Of a DNA stretch of 64,000 nucleotides, positions 30,512 to 40,079 are shown one piece after another (position 1 is the first letter of the stretch; each line of letters starts with the position of its first letter). Below the pieces are notes generated by a model. That model saw only the letters and a list, made by a program, of their open reading frames with translations. It made no database searches and was not told the origin of the DNA. Location of the stretch: the NCBI RefSeq assembly GCF_017161565.1, contig NZ_CP066796.1:2046001-2110000 (forward strand). Direction: 5' to 3'. The translations under genes were made by a program, and so were the position numbers. Source of the stretch: Erwinia amylovora. GTDB taxonomy: Bacteria; Pseudomonadota; Gammaproteobacteria; Enterobacterales; Enterobacteriaceae.

Positions 30512-32065
30512 TTAATGCTCGTCTTCTTCATGCTGCCGGGTGACGCGCACCAGGTCGATGCGATAATCAGTGGCTTCGATAATCTGGAAGCGCAACGGCG
30601 GCATAGCGATCACTTCGCCGGGCTTCGGCAACTGCCCTTTTTGTTCAATCAGCAGACCCGCCAGTGAAGCGTGATCGTCTTCCGGCTTGACCAGATCCTG
30701 ATTATCCAGCAGATGTTGCAGTGAGTGCAGGTCCGTCCCCCCTTTCACCAGCCAGCCATCTCCATCGGCAACGATGTCCGGGGTTTCATCTTCATCCGGG
30801 AACTCGCCGGCAATAGCTTCCAGCACGTCAAGCGGCGTAATCAATCCCTGCACCACGCCGAATTCATTGGTCACCACGACAAAACTGCCCTTGGCACGGC
30901 GAAGTACACCCAGCAGATTCAGCGGGTCCAGCGTCTCCGGCACGATGATTGCCGACGTAGCGGCAGCAAAGGTGGCAACGTCAATACCATGATCCAGGGC
31001 AACCAGCAGCTCCTTAGCGCGCACCACACCGACAATCTCATCCAGTTCACCACGGCAAACCGGGAACAGGCTGTGCGGGGTGTCCAACAATTGGATACGA
31101 ATTTCATCCACGGGACGGGTTGCATCAACCCAGGAGATCTCGCCTCGCGGCGTCATGATACTGCGCACCGAACGTGAAGCCAGGGTCAGTACGCCATTGA
31201 TCATATAGCGCTCTTCGTCTTTAAACGCTTCCTGCGGCATAATGGCTGCGACTTCACTGTTTTCACTCAGGTGGCTGTCGTTCTGGCGGCGTCCGCCCAT
31301 CAGCCGTTGGATCGCCTCGGCGGTACGCTCACGCATAGGCCGCCTTTCCTGGTGACGCATAAAGTTGCGCCGGGCAATCTGGTTAAACAACTCAATGATG
31401 ATTGAGAAGCCGATTGCCGCATACAGGTAACCTTTAGGAATGTGGAAGCCGAAGCCTTCCGCGACCAGGCTCAGACCAATCATCAGCAGGAAACTGAGAC
31501 ACAGCACTACTACCGTGGGATGAGCGTTAACAAAATTAGTCAGCGGTTTTGAAGCCAACAACATGATGCCCATGGCGACCACCACTGCCGTCATCATAAC
31601 GGGCAGGTTGTTCACCATTCCTACCGCAGTGATCACCGCATCGAGCGAAAACACGGCGTCAAGAATGACAATCTGCACAACCACCGACCAGAAACTGGCG
31701 TAGCCTTTATTGCCCCCGCCGTGCATATCGCGGTTTTCCAGCCGCTCATGAAGCTCCATAGTGGCTTTGAATAACAGGAAAAGTCCCCCCACCAGCAGGA
31801 TAAGGTCGCGCCCCGAGAAACTGAAGTCGCCCACGCTAAACAGAGGACGGGTCAGCGTGACCATCCACGAAATCAGTGACAGCAGCCCTAATCGCATCAC
31901 CATTGCCAGCGACAGTCCGATCAGACGCGCTTTATCACGCAGCTTCGGAGGAAGTTTGTCTGCCAGAATGGCAATAAACACCAGATTATCAATGCCCAGT
32001 ACGATTTCAAGAACGATCAGCGTCAGCAGACCGGCCCAGATTGAGGGGTCTAAGAAAAATTCCAT
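30512..32065 (-). CDS. yoaE: TerC family inner membrane protein YoaE with CBS domains
   Basis: 517 residues from ATG 32065 (GGAG upstream); the frame extends to 32134 without homology. Residues ~1-240 form the TerC membrane domain of seven to eight segments, including [12 protein letters not shown] and [16 protein letters not shown], the paired acidic metal-coordination motifs. Residues ~300-430 are two CBS domains, then a CorC/HlyC transporter-associated domain. The family exports metals; Alx and TerC relatives handle Mn2+. Preceded by a promoter and a structured leader, suggesting post-initiation control. In E. coli the manXYZ and mntP genes lie between yoaE and rlmA; they are gone here. 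Confidence 0.94.
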   Translation of the reverse strand: MEFFLDPSIWAGLLTLIVLEIVLGIDNLVFIAILADKLPPKLRDKARLIGLSLAMVMRLGLLSLISWMVTLTRPLFSVGDFSFSGRDLILLVGGLFLLFKATMELHERLENRDMHGGGNKGYASFWSVVVQIVILDAVFSLDAVITAVGMVNNLPVMMTAVVVAMGIMLLASKPLTNFVNAHPTVVVLCLSFLLMIGLSLVAEGFGFHIPKGYLYAAIGFSIIIELFNQIARRNFMRHQERRPMRERTAEAIQRLMGGRRQNDSHLSENSEVAAIMPQEAFKDEERYMINGVLTLASRSVRSIMTPRGEISWVDATRPVDEIRIQLLDTPHSLFPVCRGELDEIVGVVRAKELLVALDHGIDVATFAAATSAIIVPETLDPLNLLGVLRRAKGSFVVVTNEFGVVQGLITPLDVLEAIAGEFPDEDETPDIVADGDGWLVKGGTDLHSLQHLLDNQDLVKPEDDHASLAGLLIEQKGQLPKPGEVIAMPPLRFQIIEATDYRIDLVRVTRQHEEDEH

Positions 32066-32262
32066 GAAAGACTCCGGAAAAAGGAACGGGGAAGCGCAGC
32101 AGACGTCAGATTGTGCATGCGGCAGAGATGACAAACGATTTTGTGTGAGGTCACGTCAGGAGACGTTGAGACAAATGCCGGGTAGCCCGGTTGCATGGTT
32201 AAGCGACTTCGGTGACAGTCCATAGGGAGGGCTGAGGCCCGTTACTCCTGTATGAAAAAAGG
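32066..32262 (-). promoter_or_regulatory. structured 5' leader of yoaE (candidate riboswitch-like element)
   Basis: On the minus strand TAGGGA (32269-32264) pairs with TCCCTA (32228-32223), enclosing GGGC-CTCA-GCCC (32240-32229). Next come GACT/AGTC (32220-32205) and CCGGG-CTA-CCCGG (32190-32178). The start of the outer helix coincides with the predicted transcription start. TerC genes elsewhere follow yybP-ykoY Mn2+ riboswitches, but I do not see that family's GGGGAGUAGC and AGCAAGACC loops, so I leave the element unnamed. Confidence 0.45.
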
Positions 32263-32268
32263 ATCCCT

Positions 32269-32296
32269 ACTTTATCAGTTGCCAGATGCAGGTCAA
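32269..32296 (-). promoter_or_regulatory. predicted sigma-70 promoter of yoaE
   Basis: Minus strand TTGACC (32296-32291), 16-bp spacer, TAAAGT (32274-32269). Start near 32262, giving a leader of about 195 nt. Confidence 0.5.
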
Positions 32297-32352
32297 AATA
32301 ATTTCTTACACAGGGCAATTTTGGATCATGGTCAGGCTATTTTGTATGCGGT

Positions 32353-33171
32353 TTAGCTGTCTCGCTGCCACAAACGTAGGGTGAAGTCCGTTTCACAGGC
32401 GAACTGCTCACTGGTCGCCAGAATCCCCCAGACTTCCGGGCGGGCGCGCCAGGCAAAAGGCGTCATCTGCAATAATGCTGCTGACTCTTCGCTGTTTAGG
32501 GTCATCGCATAACTCAATTGCTGCTGGTCAATCAGCGTAAAGCCGGGCATCTGCTCCGGGGTGGTATCATGTAGCTGGGCATCCTGATAGATCAGCGCCT
32601 TAAACTGCAGCAGATGACGCGGCCCGGGAGAGACGGTTAGCACATAACCTCGCGGCTTGACTACCCGCGCCAGCTCTTCAGCCTTGCAGGGTGCATAGAT
32701 ACGTATTACGGCATCAAACTGGCTGTTACTGAACGGCAAACGATGACTGGAAGCCACGCAGAACTGCACGTTGTTATAGCGCTTCGCCCCCGAACGCACC
32801 GCTATTTTTGCCACATCCAGTCCGTGCACCTGTGCCAAACCCCGCGCCTGCAGGCGGCTGGCAACATAATGGGTGTAATAGCCTTCTCCACAGCCGATAT
32901 CCAGCACGCTGACCGGGTGTTCAGGCAGCAACTGCATCAGCCAGTCGCCGACTCTTTGCCGCAACGGCTGATAATGCCCGGCATCAAGGAAATGACGCCG
33001 CGCCTGCATCATATCCGCGCTGTCTCCGGGTTGCTTTGAGCGTTTATGATGTACCGGCAACAGATTGACATAACCCTCTTTGGCCTGGTCAAACTGATGC
33101 TGGTTCTCACAGCGCCAGGCTCGATGATCAAACGTCAGCGGCTGCTGGCAAAGGGGACATTGGTAGGACAT
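32353..33171 (-). CDS. rlmA: 23S rRNA (guanine-745-N1)-methyltransferase RlmA
   Basis: 272 residues (E. coli 269). N-terminal zinc finger (CPLCQQPL and CENQHQ, residues 5-25) and an S-adenosylmethionine Rossmann domain with [13 protein letters not shown] (~residues 90-102). Methylates N1 of G745 in helix 35 of 23S rRNA. Followed 287 bp downstream by yoaE and preceded by cspC on the same strand. Confidence 0.95.
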   Translation of the reverse strand: MSYQCPLCQQPLTFDHRAWRCENQHQFDQAKEGYVNLLPVHHKRSKQPGDSADMMQARRHFLDAGHYQPLRQRVGDWLMQLLPEHPVSVLDIGCGEGYYTHYVASRLQARGLAQVHGLDVAKIAVRSGAKRYNNVQFCVASSHRLPFSNSQFDAVIRIYAPCKAEELARVVKPRGYVLTVSPGPRHLLQFKALIYQDAQLHDTTPEQMPGFTLIDQQQLSYAMTLNSEESAALLQMTPFAWRARPEVWGILATSEQFACETDFTLRLWQRDS

Positions 33172-33253
33172 AACACCACTCCATCAACAAAAGACGCGGC
33201 AGTTTACTGCAAAAGCACGCTAAAATCCCGTAGTCCGGCCGGAGGCTAACAAT

Positions 33254-33282
33254 AAAAAAGCCCCGTCATTGCTGACAGGGCT
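33254..33282 (-). terminator. terminator of yobF-cspC
   Basis: Minus strand AGCCCtGTCA / TGACgGGGCT with one mismatch (33282-33259), then T6. It ends the cspC message ahead of rlmA. Confidence 0.8.
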
Positions 33283-33344
33283 TCGGTATTCAGATATCAG
33301 CCTGGATTACACGCAGTGCGGCAATGACAAGCTCAGATCGAAAA

Positions 33345-33554
33345 TCAGATAGCGGTGACGTTCACAGCTGCAGGGCCTTTCTGGCCATCCTGAATTTCGA
33401 ACTCAACGTTCTGGCCTTCAGCAAGAGTTTTGAAGCCATTACCCTGGATTGCAGAGAAGTGTACGAACACATCTTTGCTGCCGTCAGCAGGAGTGATGAA
33501 ACCAAAACCTTTAGACTCGTTGAACCACTTAACCTGACATTTAATCTTTGCCAT
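33345..33554 (-). CDS. cspC: cold shock-like protein CspC
   Basis: 69-residue OB-fold RNA/DNA-binding chaperone with RNP1 KGFGFI and RNP2 VFVHF. Compared with E. coli CspC as I recall it, the only difference is Cys for Gly at residue 6. CspC is constitutive and helps stabilise rpoS and uspA messages. Ribosome site AAGGAA lies upstream. yobF precedes it on the same transcript. Confidence 0.97.
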   Translation of the reverse strand: MAKIKCQVKWFNESKGFGFITPADGSKDVFVHFSAIQGNGFKTLAEGQNVEFEIQDGQKGPAAVNVTAI

Positions 33555-33635
33555 TTTGCAAATTCCTTAGAGAGTTTATTCGCCCGTGGGCTTTACATTC
33601 AGAAAAACCAGAGACATTACTGCATGAGGCATTAA

Positions 33636-33710
33636 TTAAGGCTCGGCAAGGAAGCGGTATTCAACGTCAACGTCTTTACTCAGAACTTCTTTACTGAAGA
33701 TGCCATACAT
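33636..33710 (-). CDS. yobF: YobF (DUF2627) small protein, shortened by a stop
   Basis: From ATG 33710: [20 protein letters not shown] then LAEP and TAA, 24 residues. The start matches E. coli YobF (47 residues) closely. Reading on in the same frame past the TAA gives 19 further sense codons to a second TAA at 33578-33576, with a hydrophobic VMSLVFLNVK stretch resembling the E. coli C-terminal half (VSVLSMLCLRAK). So either a nonsense change removed the C-terminal half, or the protein is short in this lineage. Lies just before cspC, as in E. coli. Confidence 0.7.
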   Translation of the reverse strand: MYGIFSKEVLSKDVDVEYRFLAEP

Positions 33711-34211
33711 AAACAGAACTGTACCTCGTTTTACCCGAATGTTTATCACATATCCGCTAATTAATGGCAAGTCATTTTTAAAAGGCTGAGGGGGTGTCGC
33801 ACAGATTTGAATCGATGTTTGCTACTTCACACCGTTTGTAGCACAACACTGTGCATATTTTCACCCTCCTGCAAGGCAGCCTGCTCACACAGTAAGGTGC
33901 GCCGCTTGCTGATAATAATCACCCGACACTAATATTCTGTTCAGGCAATATTGCATATTAATGGCAAAGCTAATTCGAAAGATGTGATTGATGTTGCTCA
34001 GTGAGCTATATGCACGACCTTCTTTTTTGTTAAAAAAAAACCTGGAAAGTCCAACCTTATTTAACAATCACCCGAAAATCAGAACAGTGCGTGGCAACTT
34101 ACACCATTTAACGCCATGTCGGGTAGCCGTTAAATATTGATTATGTTATTGGCGTAGTGAATCAATTAGATCGGTTCTGATGTATTACCGGGTTGTTATA
34201 ATATAGATTGT
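33711..34211. other. upstream region of yobF-cspC
   Basis: About 500 bp, AT-rich, between the RomA-like gene and yobF (all minus strand). It should carry the yobF-cspC promoter. A 60-codon ORF at 33885-34067 looks spurious. No terminator for the RomA-like gene is evident. Confidence 0.5.
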
Positions 34212-35222
34212 TTAGGAATAACCTCCGGTGATATTCACAAGTGATTTTTTACCACCGATTTTCCACGCCTGAAAACGGCTGCCGTCTAATCCTGCCGCCT
34301 GCATCGCCCGCTCCAGCGCTTGTGGCGGCTCATCCAGTGATTCGTCGGCCAGTTCAAACACGCCCCAGTGAATAGGCATTGTCACTGGTTGCCCAATCGC
34401 CTGATGCAAAGATACTGCCTGATCGGGAGTCATGTGATGACTACGCATGAACCATTCTGGTGCATAGGCACCTACCGGTAGAGCGGCTAGGTTAAATGGC
34501 CCTAAACGATGCGCTATATCCAGCAGATTATCCGAGTAGCCGCTGTCGCCACTAAACCACAGGTTGAGCAGCCCGGCTTTAATGACCCAGCCACACCATA
34601 ACGAGCGGTTACGATCCCAGGGCGTTCGCATACTCCAGTGACGGGCGGGCACGGCGTGAAAAGTGAATCCGCCCGTCTGCGTTTGCTGCCACCAGTCAAG
34701 TTGCACTACCTGCCGGGCACCGATTCGCCGGAACCATCTCTTCAGTCCAAGCGGAACAACAAAGGTCACATCGGGAAAACGAAGCAGGATTTTTTTGATT
34801 GTCCGGCGGTCCAGATGGTCATAATGATTATGCGAGATCAGCACCACATCCAGCGCAGGCAGATCGTCTATAGTCAGCGCGGGCGGCGTTTTTCGGCTCG
34901 GCCCATAAAAACTGAGCGGAGAGGCTCGCACAGAGAGCGCAGGATCGATTAGCGTATAGCGTCCGGCATAGCGCAGCAGCAGGCAAGCATGTCCAAGCCA
35001 CCAGATGCAATCTTCATCACCCTTTAAATCGGCAGGTTGCCACCACTGCTGAATAAAATGTTCATAGCCTTGTGCAGGGGGGCGTGGCATCCCGTTCTGC
35101 TTACGCTCGCGCCGCCAGCGCTGCAGGTCACCTTGCTGCTGTAAATCTGGCTCAAGGTTGCGGAATCCTTCCCGGGTATGATGATTAAGCGAGGGGTCAT
35201 ACCATGAATTTTTCCGTGCCAT
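34212..35222 (-). CDS. RomA-like MBL-fold metallohydrolase
   Basis: 336 residues, metallo-beta-lactamase fold of the NAPE-PLD/RomA/UlaG-like group. Metal-binding motif SHNHYDHLD (HxHxDH, ~residues 130-138), further ligands in ARHWSMR, FSGDSGYSD and MPIHWG. The N-terminal MARKNSWYDPSLNHHT start is typical of RomA-type proteins, which lack a signal peptide here. The substrate is unknown; relatives hydrolyse N-acyl phosphatidylethanolamines or related phosphodiesters. Inserted between yobF and yebO relative to E. coli; 20 bp after yebO, so possibly in the same transcript. Confidence 0.88.
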   Translation of the reverse strand: MARKNSWYDPSLNHHTREGFRNLEPDLQQQGDLQRWRRERKQNGMPRPPAQGYEHFIQQWWQPADLKGDEDCIWWLGHACLLLRYAGRYTLIDPALSVRASPLSFYGPSRKTPPALTIDDLPALDVVLISHNHYDHLDRRTIKKILLRFPDVTFVVPLGLKRWFRRIGARQVVQLDWWQQTQTGGFTFHAVPARHWSMRTPWDRNRSLWCGWVIKAGLLNLWFSGDSGYSDNLLDIAHRLGPFNLAALPVGAYAPEWFMRSHHMTPDQAVSLHQAIGQPVTMPIHWGVFELADESLDEPPQALERAMQAAGLDGSRFQAWKIGGKKSLVNITGGYS

Positions 35223-35242
35223 CGCAGTGCCTCTCAGGTCAG

Positions 35243-35518
35243 TTAACGTTCGGGTATCAGGCGGGTGTAGTCTTCATTCACATCCGAAACGCCGCCTTTA
35301 GCATCCTGTTCTGCGCTTGTTAGCGCATCAGTCAGACGATGCAGTAACAGGTTTTGCCGTTTCTGCTCTGCCAGCAGCGATTCAAGCAGTTGGATCTGCT
35401 GATTGGCTCTGACGCTAACCCGGTTGACAAAGAACCACGCAACCAGACTGGCAATGACCATGATGGCGATGATTCCAGTTGCCGCCAGGCCTGTCGCGCC
35501 ACTTGTTAATTCGTTCAT
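35243..35518 (-). CDS. yebO: YebO family membrane protein
   Basis: 91 residues (E. coli 95): one N-terminal membrane segment (~15-32, ATGIIAIMVIASLVAWFFVN), then NQQIQLLESLLAEQKRQN, a helical conserved stretch, and a polar tail ending DYTRLIPER. Function unknown. In E. coli it lies directly after mgrB. Confidence 0.9.
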   Translation of the reverse strand: MNELTSGATGLAATGIIAIMVIASLVAWFFVNRVSVRANQQIQLLESLLAEQKRQNLLLHRLTDALTSAEQDAKGGVSDVNEDYTRLIPER

Positions 35519-35583
35519 TTCTGCCTCGAAGCTATAGTTGTACTGCCTGAAAAAGGCAACACTGCCGGGGGGATTTTACCTGT

Positions 35584-35646
35584 TCAAGCGGGAATTGACA
35601 GTGGAAATAATTTGATATCCTGTTCATTTTTGGTGAATTTTTTATA
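35584..35646 (-). pseudogene. mgrB: mgrB remnant
   Basis: Between yebO and yobH, where E. coli has mgrB (47 codons). On the minus strand a frame reads Tyr-Lys-Lys-Phe, then TKNEQDIKLFPLSIPA and TGA. KKF matches the MgrB start (MKKF) and EQDIKLF matches DQDVQFF in its periplasmic tail. The ~25-residue membrane segment between them, the start codon and both periplasmic cysteines are missing. The PhoP-type promoter upstream is intact. Short length makes this a candidate, supported by position. Confidence 0.5.
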
Positions 35647-35670
35647 GTAATTCAGCATACTCTTATCGAT

Positions 35671-35687
35671 TAAACCTCTTACAAACA
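35671..35687 (-). promoter_or_regulatory. PhoP box upstream of the mgrB remnant
   Basis: Minus strand TGTTTG-TAAGA-GGTTTA, a direct repeat matching TGTTTA-N5-TGTTTA at 10 of 12 positions. A -10-like TATGCT starts 11 bp downstream (35659-35654), the usual PhoP promoter spacing. Confidence 0.65.
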
Positions 35688-35742
35688 GCATCCTGCTATG
35701 CTGAGCGCGGCGGTGAAGACGCCTCACATAAAATAAGGAGAA

Positions 35743-35982
35743 ATGATGAAATTTTTGCTACGGCTGGTCGCGTTACTGGTCATAATTTGGCTTGCGATGC
35801 TATTGACAGGTTATGGCGTGTTAACAGGAAGCAACAAAAACGTGGCTGGCATGGGCCTGCAGTGCAAGTACCTGACCGCCCGCGGTATGGTCATTGCTCA
35901 GTATTTGCATAGCGACAGCGGAATTATCGGCGTAACCGACTGCCCGCTGCTAAGAAAAAGCAGTGACGTGGTCGATAACTGA
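35743..35982 (+). CDS. yobH: YobH family protein
   Basis: 79 residues, as in E. coli. N-terminal hydrophobic segment (signal or anchor, ~5-27), then GLQCKYLTARGMV and GIIGVTDCPLLRKS with two conserved cysteines, suggesting a periplasmic disulfide. Strong AAGGAG before the ATG. Function unknown. Confidence 0.92.
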   Translation: MMKFLLRLVALLVIIWLAMLLTGYGVLTGSNKNVAGMGLQCKYLTARGMVIAQYLHSDSGIIGVTDCPLLRKSSDVVDN

Positions 35983-36105
35983 TTCAGCTGCTTACAGAAC
36001 GCCACTCATGGCCGTTTCCTGTTGAATAGGGTCATCACCGGCAGCGCCGTGACAGGGTCAAACCGGTTGGTTGCCGCCATCAGATCGAGAAGTGGTTCGT
36101 AACAG

Positions 36106-36134
36106 AACAAAACCCGCCGCTGGCGGGTTTTGTT
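36106..36134. terminator. bidirectional terminator between yobH and htpX
   Basis: Perfect 13-bp stem AACAAAACCCGCC / GGCGGGTTTTGTT with a 3-nt loop. A- and T-rich arms serve both strands. Confidence 0.85.
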
Positions 36135-36151
36135 TATGCGTGAAACGGCGC

Positions 36152-37033
36152 TTATCTGCTGTATTGACCGCTACGCAGCGCTTCAATACGTTTATCCAGC
36201 GGCGGGTGCGACATAAACAACTCACTTATCGCCCCGGATTTACCATTGATGCATAAAGCCATCATACTGCTGGCTTCCTGTGGCTCGTAACTGGTTTTCA
36301 AACGTTGCAGAGCGGCAATCATTTTTTCACTCCCGGCCAGACGAGCAGCACCGGCATCTGCATGGAATTCTCGGTGACGAGAAAACCACATAGTGATGGT
36401 ACTGGCAACGATACCAAATACCAGTTCAAGTACCATGGAAACCACGAAGTAGACTATCGGGTTACCGTTACTGCTCCCTTCTTCTTCCCGATCGCCCGAC
36501 ATAAATCCGGCAGCTAACTGTGCCAGAATGCGTGAGATGAAAATGACAAAGGTGTTCACAATCCCCTGTATCAGAGTCATGGTGACCATATCGCCATTAG
36601 CAATGTGGCTGACTTCATGGGCCAGCACCGCTTCAGCCTCATCACGACTCATGTTCTGCAGCAGTCCGGTTGAAACAGCGACCAGAGAAGCATCTCGCCG
36701 TGCGCCGGTAGCAAAAGCATTAATGTCTGGCGCGTGGTAAATGGCCACCTGAGGCATGGCAATACCCGCTTGCCGGGACTGTCGGGCAATGGTATCCAAC
36801 AGCCAGCTTTCGGTTTCATTACGCGGTTGTTCAATCACTTCACCGCCGACGGAACGTAGCGCCATCCACTTCGACATCAGCAGTGAAACAAACGCACCGC
36901 CAAAGCCAAACAGACCCGCCATGATCATCAGGCCCATAACACTGCTTGACTGGATCCCTGTCAGGCTGAGGATCAGCCCGAAAACCACCATAACCCCAAG
37001 GTTGGTCAGCAGGAAAAGAGCAATACGCATCAT
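36152..37033 (-). CDS. htpX: membrane zinc protease HtpX
   Basis: 293 residues, as in E. coli. M48 metalloprotease of inner-membrane quality control, working beside FtsH. Two N-terminal membrane segments, the zinc motif HEVSH (~140-144), two more membrane segments, and the third ligand in [15 protein letters not shown]. Part of the Cpx and heat-shock regulons in E. coli. kdgR and yebQ, its E. coli neighbours, are absent here. Confidence 0.97.
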   Translation of the reverse strand: MMRIALFLLTNLGVMVVFGLILSLTGIQSSSVMGLMIMAGLFGFGGAFVSLLMSKWMALRSVGGEVIEQPRNETESWLLDTIARQSRQAGIAMPQVAIYHAPDINAFATGARRDASLVAVSTGLLQNMSRDEAEAVLAHEVSHIANGDMVTMTLIQGIVNTFVIFISRILAQLAAGFMSGDREEEGSSNGNPIVYFVVSMVLELVFGIVASTITMWFSRHREFHADAGAARLAGSEKMIAALQRLKTSYEPQEASSMMALCINGKSGAISELFMSHPPLDKRIEALRSGQYSR

Positions 37034-37192
37034 AAGATTTATTCTTCCTCAGTTATTCGCTATTCGCGTTCCACCATCGTAAGGTCAATACGCTGCTTTT
37101 CAAGCACACTTAACCTTTAAGTGTTTAAAAAAACATAACTTTACATTTTATGTTACTTTTTACACCTTCTTTCGAGCGTAAAACCAGCAGAT

Positions 37193-37220
37193 AAAAAAAG
37201 GCACAGCGGATGCTGTGCCT
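37193..37220 (-). terminator. terminator of proQ-prc
   Basis: Minus strand AGGCACAGC / GCTGTGCCT, 4-nt loop (37220-37199), followed by T7. Confidence 0.9.
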
Positions 37221-37255
37221 GTTGGGCTGACTAAGCTATTGAGCGGGGTTGAAAA

Positions 37256-39271
37256 TTATTTCTTATCCAGTCGCGCCAGATCGTTGGCAATCTGTACCGT
37301 TTCATCAAGATAAGGGTCCGGCTCCTGATAGTCTTTCGGCAGATCGTCGAGTTTCGCCAGCGGTTTTTTGCCTGCAACCTTCAGACGCGCATTGACGCGT
37401 TCCAGTCGCCGAGCATCATCTTCACGATTCTCTTTTTCGCGGTTGGCGAGATTGAGAGAAATAATGTTACGTTTGTCTTTATTGGCATTGAAGCGGGCAA
37501 TATCGCTGATGATGTACTGGAACTCGGCATTTTTCGCAATGCGGTCCTGATGATCTTTAATCAGCTCTGGCTCTGACGGCTTCAGGTCACCGCTTTTGAC
37601 ATAGGTGGCCGCATCAACACTGTCCCAGGGTAACGCGTTGTCCTCAAACTTTTCGCCAGTTTCAACCACTTCCACACCCGTAGGCATCAGCAGGTCGGGC
37701 GTGACGCCTTTGCGCTGCGTACTTCCCCCGTTGATGCGGTAAAACTTTTGAATCGTGTATTGCACAGAACCCAGGGCTGGCCATTCGGGGCGCAGCATCT
37801 GATCGTAAATGCGGTTCAGTGAGCGGTATTGCTGTACGGTACCCTTACCGAAGGTCGGCTCACCGACAATCAAGGCACGCCCGTAATCCTGCATGGCTGC
37901 GGCGAAGATCTCAGAAGCTGAAGCACTGAAGCGGTCGACCAGAACCACCAGCGGGCCTTTGTAGTAAGTTACGCCGTCGTTGTCGCTGTCCTGACGTACT
38001 TTGCCATTATTTTCACGCACCTGGACCACAGGGCCACCGGGAATAAACAGGCCTGACAATGATACGGCCTCGGTGAGCGCGCCACCGCCGTTGGTGCGCA
38101 GATCGATAACTACGCTGTCAACGTTTTGCTTTTGCAATTTCTGCAGCAAAACTTTAACGTCATCTGTCAGCCCGACATAGAAGCCCGGAATATCGAGCAC
38201 GCCGACTTTTTGTTTGCCGACATGGTGCACACTCATCTTAACCGCACGATCTTCAAGACGAATTTTCTCACGGGTCAGGGTGACAATGCGTGTCTTGGTG
38301 CCTTTACCAGCGGGTAAAATCTCCAGGCGCAACTTACTGCCCTTCGGCCCTTTAATCTGCGCCACCACATCATCCAGACGCCAGCCAATCACATCCACTA
38401 TCGGCTTACCCGGCTGGCCTACGCCGACGATGCGATCGCCCACGGTGAAGCTTTTACTTTTCGCCGCCGGACCACCGGCCACCATCGAGTTGATCGTGGT
38501 GTAGTCGTCGTCCATTTGCAGTACGGCACCAATACCTTCCAGAGAGAGGCTCATTTCGGTGTTGAACTGCTCGGTACTTCGGGGCGACAGGTAGTTTGTG
38601 TGCGGGTCGATTTCATGCGCAAACGCCGTCATCGCCAGCTGGAAAACATCTTCACTGTTACTTTGCGCCAGCCGACGAACGGCAAACTGATAACGCTTAG
38701 TGAGGACTTCGCGGATCTCTTTCTGATCTTTGCCGGCCAGCTTCAAACTTAGCTCGTCAAACTTGACTTTCTCATCCCACAGCTGATCTAGCTCTGTGCT
38801 GGTTTTGGGCCACGGCGATTTACTGCGGTCGATATCAATTGTGTCATTGCCGGTGAAATCCATCGGCTTTTTCAGCACTGACAAAGCGTACTGATAGCGT
38901 TCAAAACGGCGTTTTTGTGCCAGATTATACAAATCGTAGAATACCGACAGCTGGCCATTTCTCATACCTTCGCCCAACGTCGTTTTCTTGTCGTCGAATT
39001 GTGCAATGTCCGATGCCAGCAACACGTTGTGGCTGTAGTCGAGCAAGTTGAGATAGCGTTCGAAAATTTTAGCGGAGAATTCTTTATTGAGATCGAACTG
39101 ACGGTAATGAGAACGGGTAAAACGAGAAGTCACGCGCTCGCTAACGGTAGCGTGCTGTGCCTCCTGCTGCAGCTGCGGTATTTGATCGGCGCGGATAATC
39201 GTTTCAGCCGCGAAGACATTACCTGCCAGCAGCAGGCCCGCGAAGATAGTGCTTTTAAAAAGACTGTTCAT
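37256..39271 (-). CDS. prc: carboxy-terminal processing protease Prc
   Basis: 671 residues (E. coli 682). Periplasmic tail-specific protease that trims PBP3 and degrades ssrA-tagged and MepS substrates with NlpI. Signal peptide 1-~21 (ending VFAAE), PDZ domain (~235-325), S41 catalytic domain with Ser in RFSASASEIF and Lys in EPTFGKGTVQQ. Follows proQ by 19 bp on the same strand. Confidence 0.97.
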   Translation of the reverse strand: MNSLFKSTIFAGLLLAGNVFAAETIIRADQIPQLQQEAQHATVSERVTSRFTRSHYRQFDLNKEFSAKIFERYLNLLDYSHNVLLASDIAQFDDKKTTLGEGMRNGQLSVFYDLYNLAQKRRFERYQYALSVLKKPMDFTGNDTIDIDRSKSPWPKTSTELDQLWDEKVKFDELSLKLAGKDQKEIREVLTKRYQFAVRRLAQSNSEDVFQLAMTAFAHEIDPHTNYLSPRSTEQFNTEMSLSLEGIGAVLQMDDDYTTINSMVAGGPAAKSKSFTVGDRIVGVGQPGKPIVDVIGWRLDDVVAQIKGPKGSKLRLEILPAGKGTKTRIVTLTREKIRLEDRAVKMSVHHVGKQKVGVLDIPGFYVGLTDDVKVLLQKLQKQNVDSVVIDLRTNGGGALTEAVSLSGLFIPGGPVVQVRENNGKVRQDSDNDGVTYYKGPLVVLVDRFSASASEIFAAAMQDYGRALIVGEPTFGKGTVQQYRSLNRIYDQMLRPEWPALGSVQYTIQKFYRINGGSTQRKGVTPDLLMPTGVEVVETGEKFEDNALPWDSVDAATYVKSGDLKPSEPELIKDHQDRIAKNAEFQYIISDIARFNANKDKRNIISLNLANREKENREDDARRLERVNARLKVAGKKPLAKLDDLPKDYQEPDPYLDETVQIANDLARLDKK

Positions 39272-39290
39272 GCCCTGATTAGCCTCCGTA

Positions 39291-39983
39291 TCAGAACTGC
39301 AAGTGTTCTGCGCGTACTATCATTGCCAGGCCGGAAGCAAGCTGAACCCGGACGCCATCTTTGCCGATCTCAAGAATGGTTGCGTCCATCGCATTTTTAC
39401 CCGCGGTGACTTTGATGCTTTGACCCACTTGCAATGCTGCAGTGTCAGTAACCGGTTTAGGTTGCTCCGGCCGGGACTCTTCGCGCGGGGCGGAAGTGTG
39501 GCGTGCTGGCTGGGGGCGAGCGGGTTTATTACGCACGCTGCGCGCCGGCTCCCCCTCGACTGCAGGTTTGCGCACGGGCTTACGCGGACGGCGAGGCGTG
39601 GTCTCTTCACCCGCTTCACGCTTTTTCGCCTGTTGCTGTTCGCGTTGCGCCTGCACGCGTGCCTTGGCTTCTTCAAGCTGTTTGCGCGCATGTTCAACGT
39701 GCTGTTCGTCCAGTTGGCCACAGGCATTACCATCAAGGTCAACGCGTGTCGCGCCAGCCTTGATGCCATACAAATAACGCCAGCTGGAGGTATAAAGGCG
39801 GAGAGCGGAGCGGAGCTGAGTTTTACTCAGGCTCATTTCGCCCTGCACACGCTCGACTAAGTCCTGAAAAATTCCGATTTTCAGTGGTCGTGCTTCGCCT
39901 TCGGCGCTAAAGCATTGTGGGAAACGCTCTGCCAGAAAGGCGATGACTTCTTTAGTGCTATTCAACTTAGGTTGATTTTCCAT
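39291..39983 (-). CDS. proQ: RNA chaperone ProQ
   Basis: 230 residues (E. coli 232). N-terminal FinO-like domain (~1-120) binds structured RNA 3' ends. A basic Lys/Arg/Pro-rich linker (~120-175) follows, then a C-terminal Tudor/Hfq-like domain ([30 protein letters not shown]). Global sRNA-binding protein that also affects ProP. First gene of proQ-prc. Confidence 0.97.
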   Translation of the reverse strand: MENQPKLNSTKEVIAFLAERFPQCFSAEGEARPLKIGIFQDLVERVQGEMSLSKTQLRSALRLYTSSWRYLYGIKAGATRVDLDGNACGQLDEQHVEHARKQLEEAKARVQAQREQQQAKKREAGEETTPRRPRKPVRKPAVEGEPARSVRNKPARPQPARHTSAPREESRPEQPKPVTDTAALQVGQSIKVTAGKNAMDATILEIGKDGVRVQLASGLAMIVRAEHLQF

Positions 39984-40079
39984 GAAATTTCCTGATTACA
40001 ACGGGTTTGCCAATCAGCGCAGGCATGAACAGGCGACATTATAATGACCCCTTCAGCAATTGCTACGTGATCAAACACT

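Noticed and set aside
32066..32262. Calling the yoaE leader a yybP-ykoY Mn2+ riboswitch
   Set aside because: The diagnostic GGGGAGUAGC and AGCAAGACC loops were not found; kept only as an unnamed structured leader.
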